Source of the DNA: Deltaproteobacteria bacterium
GTDB lineage: Bacteria; Desulfobacterota; DSM-4660; Desulfatiglandales; Desulfatiglandaceae
NCBI GenBank assembly: GCA_011051075.1
Contig: DREN01000141.1
Span: 1-5,807 of the forward strand
Direction: 5' to 3'
Length of the DNA: 5,807 bases
Every line of letters begins with the position of its first letter. Position 1 is the stretch's first letter. The notes below the pieces were generated by a model. The model had not been told where the DNA came from. It searched no databases and saw nothing but the letters and a program-made list of their open reading frames with translations. The position numbers were made by a program, and so were the translations under genes. Below, one piece after another: positions 5,715-5,807 of this stretch.

Positions 5715-5807
5715 CTACGTTACCAGTCGGAATCCTCGACGACGTACTAACCTGTACGACTTACTCGGATTCCTCCCTCTGGTCCCACTGTAAGCGGGAT
5801 GAAATTA
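5707..5807. repeat. Long imperfect palindrome running to the window end
   Basis: Four arm pairs nest in order: TAATTTCA (5707-5714) with TGAAATTA (5800-5807); ACCAG (5722-5726) with CTGGT (5779-5783); GGAATCC (5729-5735) with GGATTCC (5767-5773); CGTAC (5743-5747) with GTACG (5754-5758), closing a six-base loop. Unpaired stretches lie between them, as in a structured RNA or a folded single-stranded recombination site. No open frame of note crosses it. The structure may continue beyond the window. Confidence 0.5.
5782..5800. repeat. REP-like 19-nt palindromic unit at the window end
   Basis: GTCCCACT-GTA-AGCGGGAT is a diverged copy of the unit at 1615-1633. The outer GTCCC and GCGGGA positions are kept, and the inner stem has one mismatch. 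It lies in the right arm of the long palindrome. Confidence 0.4.

Noticed and set aside
5416..5715. Leftward 99-codon frame crossing the MITE-like element
   Set aside because: It starts with GTG inside the putative duplicated target site, runs through both inverted repeats and stops in a repeat arm. It has no recognisable domain and no clear ribosome site, so it is most likely a chance frame in a repeat.
5400..5807. CRISPR array or integron attC interpretation of the repeat-rich end
   Set aside because: There are no regularly spaced direct repeats with spacers, and the attC core motifs (RYYYAAC and GTTRRRY in the right arrangement) are not present.

Overview
The window looks like an ordinary chromosomal stretch from an anaerobic or facultative bacterium, with accessory repeat sequence at the right-hand end. 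Purine-rich Shine-Dalgarno sites (AAAGGAGG, AAGGAG), frequent AGG/CGG arginine and ATA isoleucine codons, and a flavoprotein with an Isf-type cysteine cluster would suit a Desulfobacterota-like (old deltaproteobacterial) genome. There is no rRNA, tRNA or taxon-specific marker, so this placement is an inference.

Layout, left to right. Positions 1-141 (+) are the last 46 codons of a gene that starts outside the window. It is followed 12 bases later by a probable co-transcribed membrane protein of unknown family (154-714, +). A leftward flavoprotein gene (854-1431, -) is split by a one-base frameshift in a run of seven A on its coding strand. A gene-free stretch (1432-1833) holds that gene's likely promoter and a 27-bp inverted repeat (1551-1636). 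Next is a leftward pair: a small double zinc-ribbon protein (3116-3430, -) followed by a 12-helix MFS transporter (1834-3015, -). A metallo-beta-lactamase-fold hydrolase (3663-4388, +) converges with a J-domain co-chaperone that has only one substrate-binding domain (4419-5231, -). The two stop codons are about 30 bases apart, with a GC-rich hairpin between them.

The last 576 bases have no convincing gene but are dense in symmetry. An element of about 305 bp (5400-5704) has 14-bp terminal inverted repeats and 32-bp subterminal inverted repeats, and is bracketed by a perfect 10-bp direct repeat, which is the structure of a MITE-like non-autonomous transposon. It sits at the edge of a second, longer imperfect palindrome (5707-5807) that reaches the window end. 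A 19-nt palindromic unit related to GTCCCGCC-NNN-GGCGGGAC occurs four times (1554, 1615, 5643, 5782), which suggests a REP-like intergenic repeat family.

The protein-coding genes do not form an obvious pathway. No new multi-gene system is evident. The most interesting signals are the repeat architecture at the right end and the frameshifted flavoprotein.
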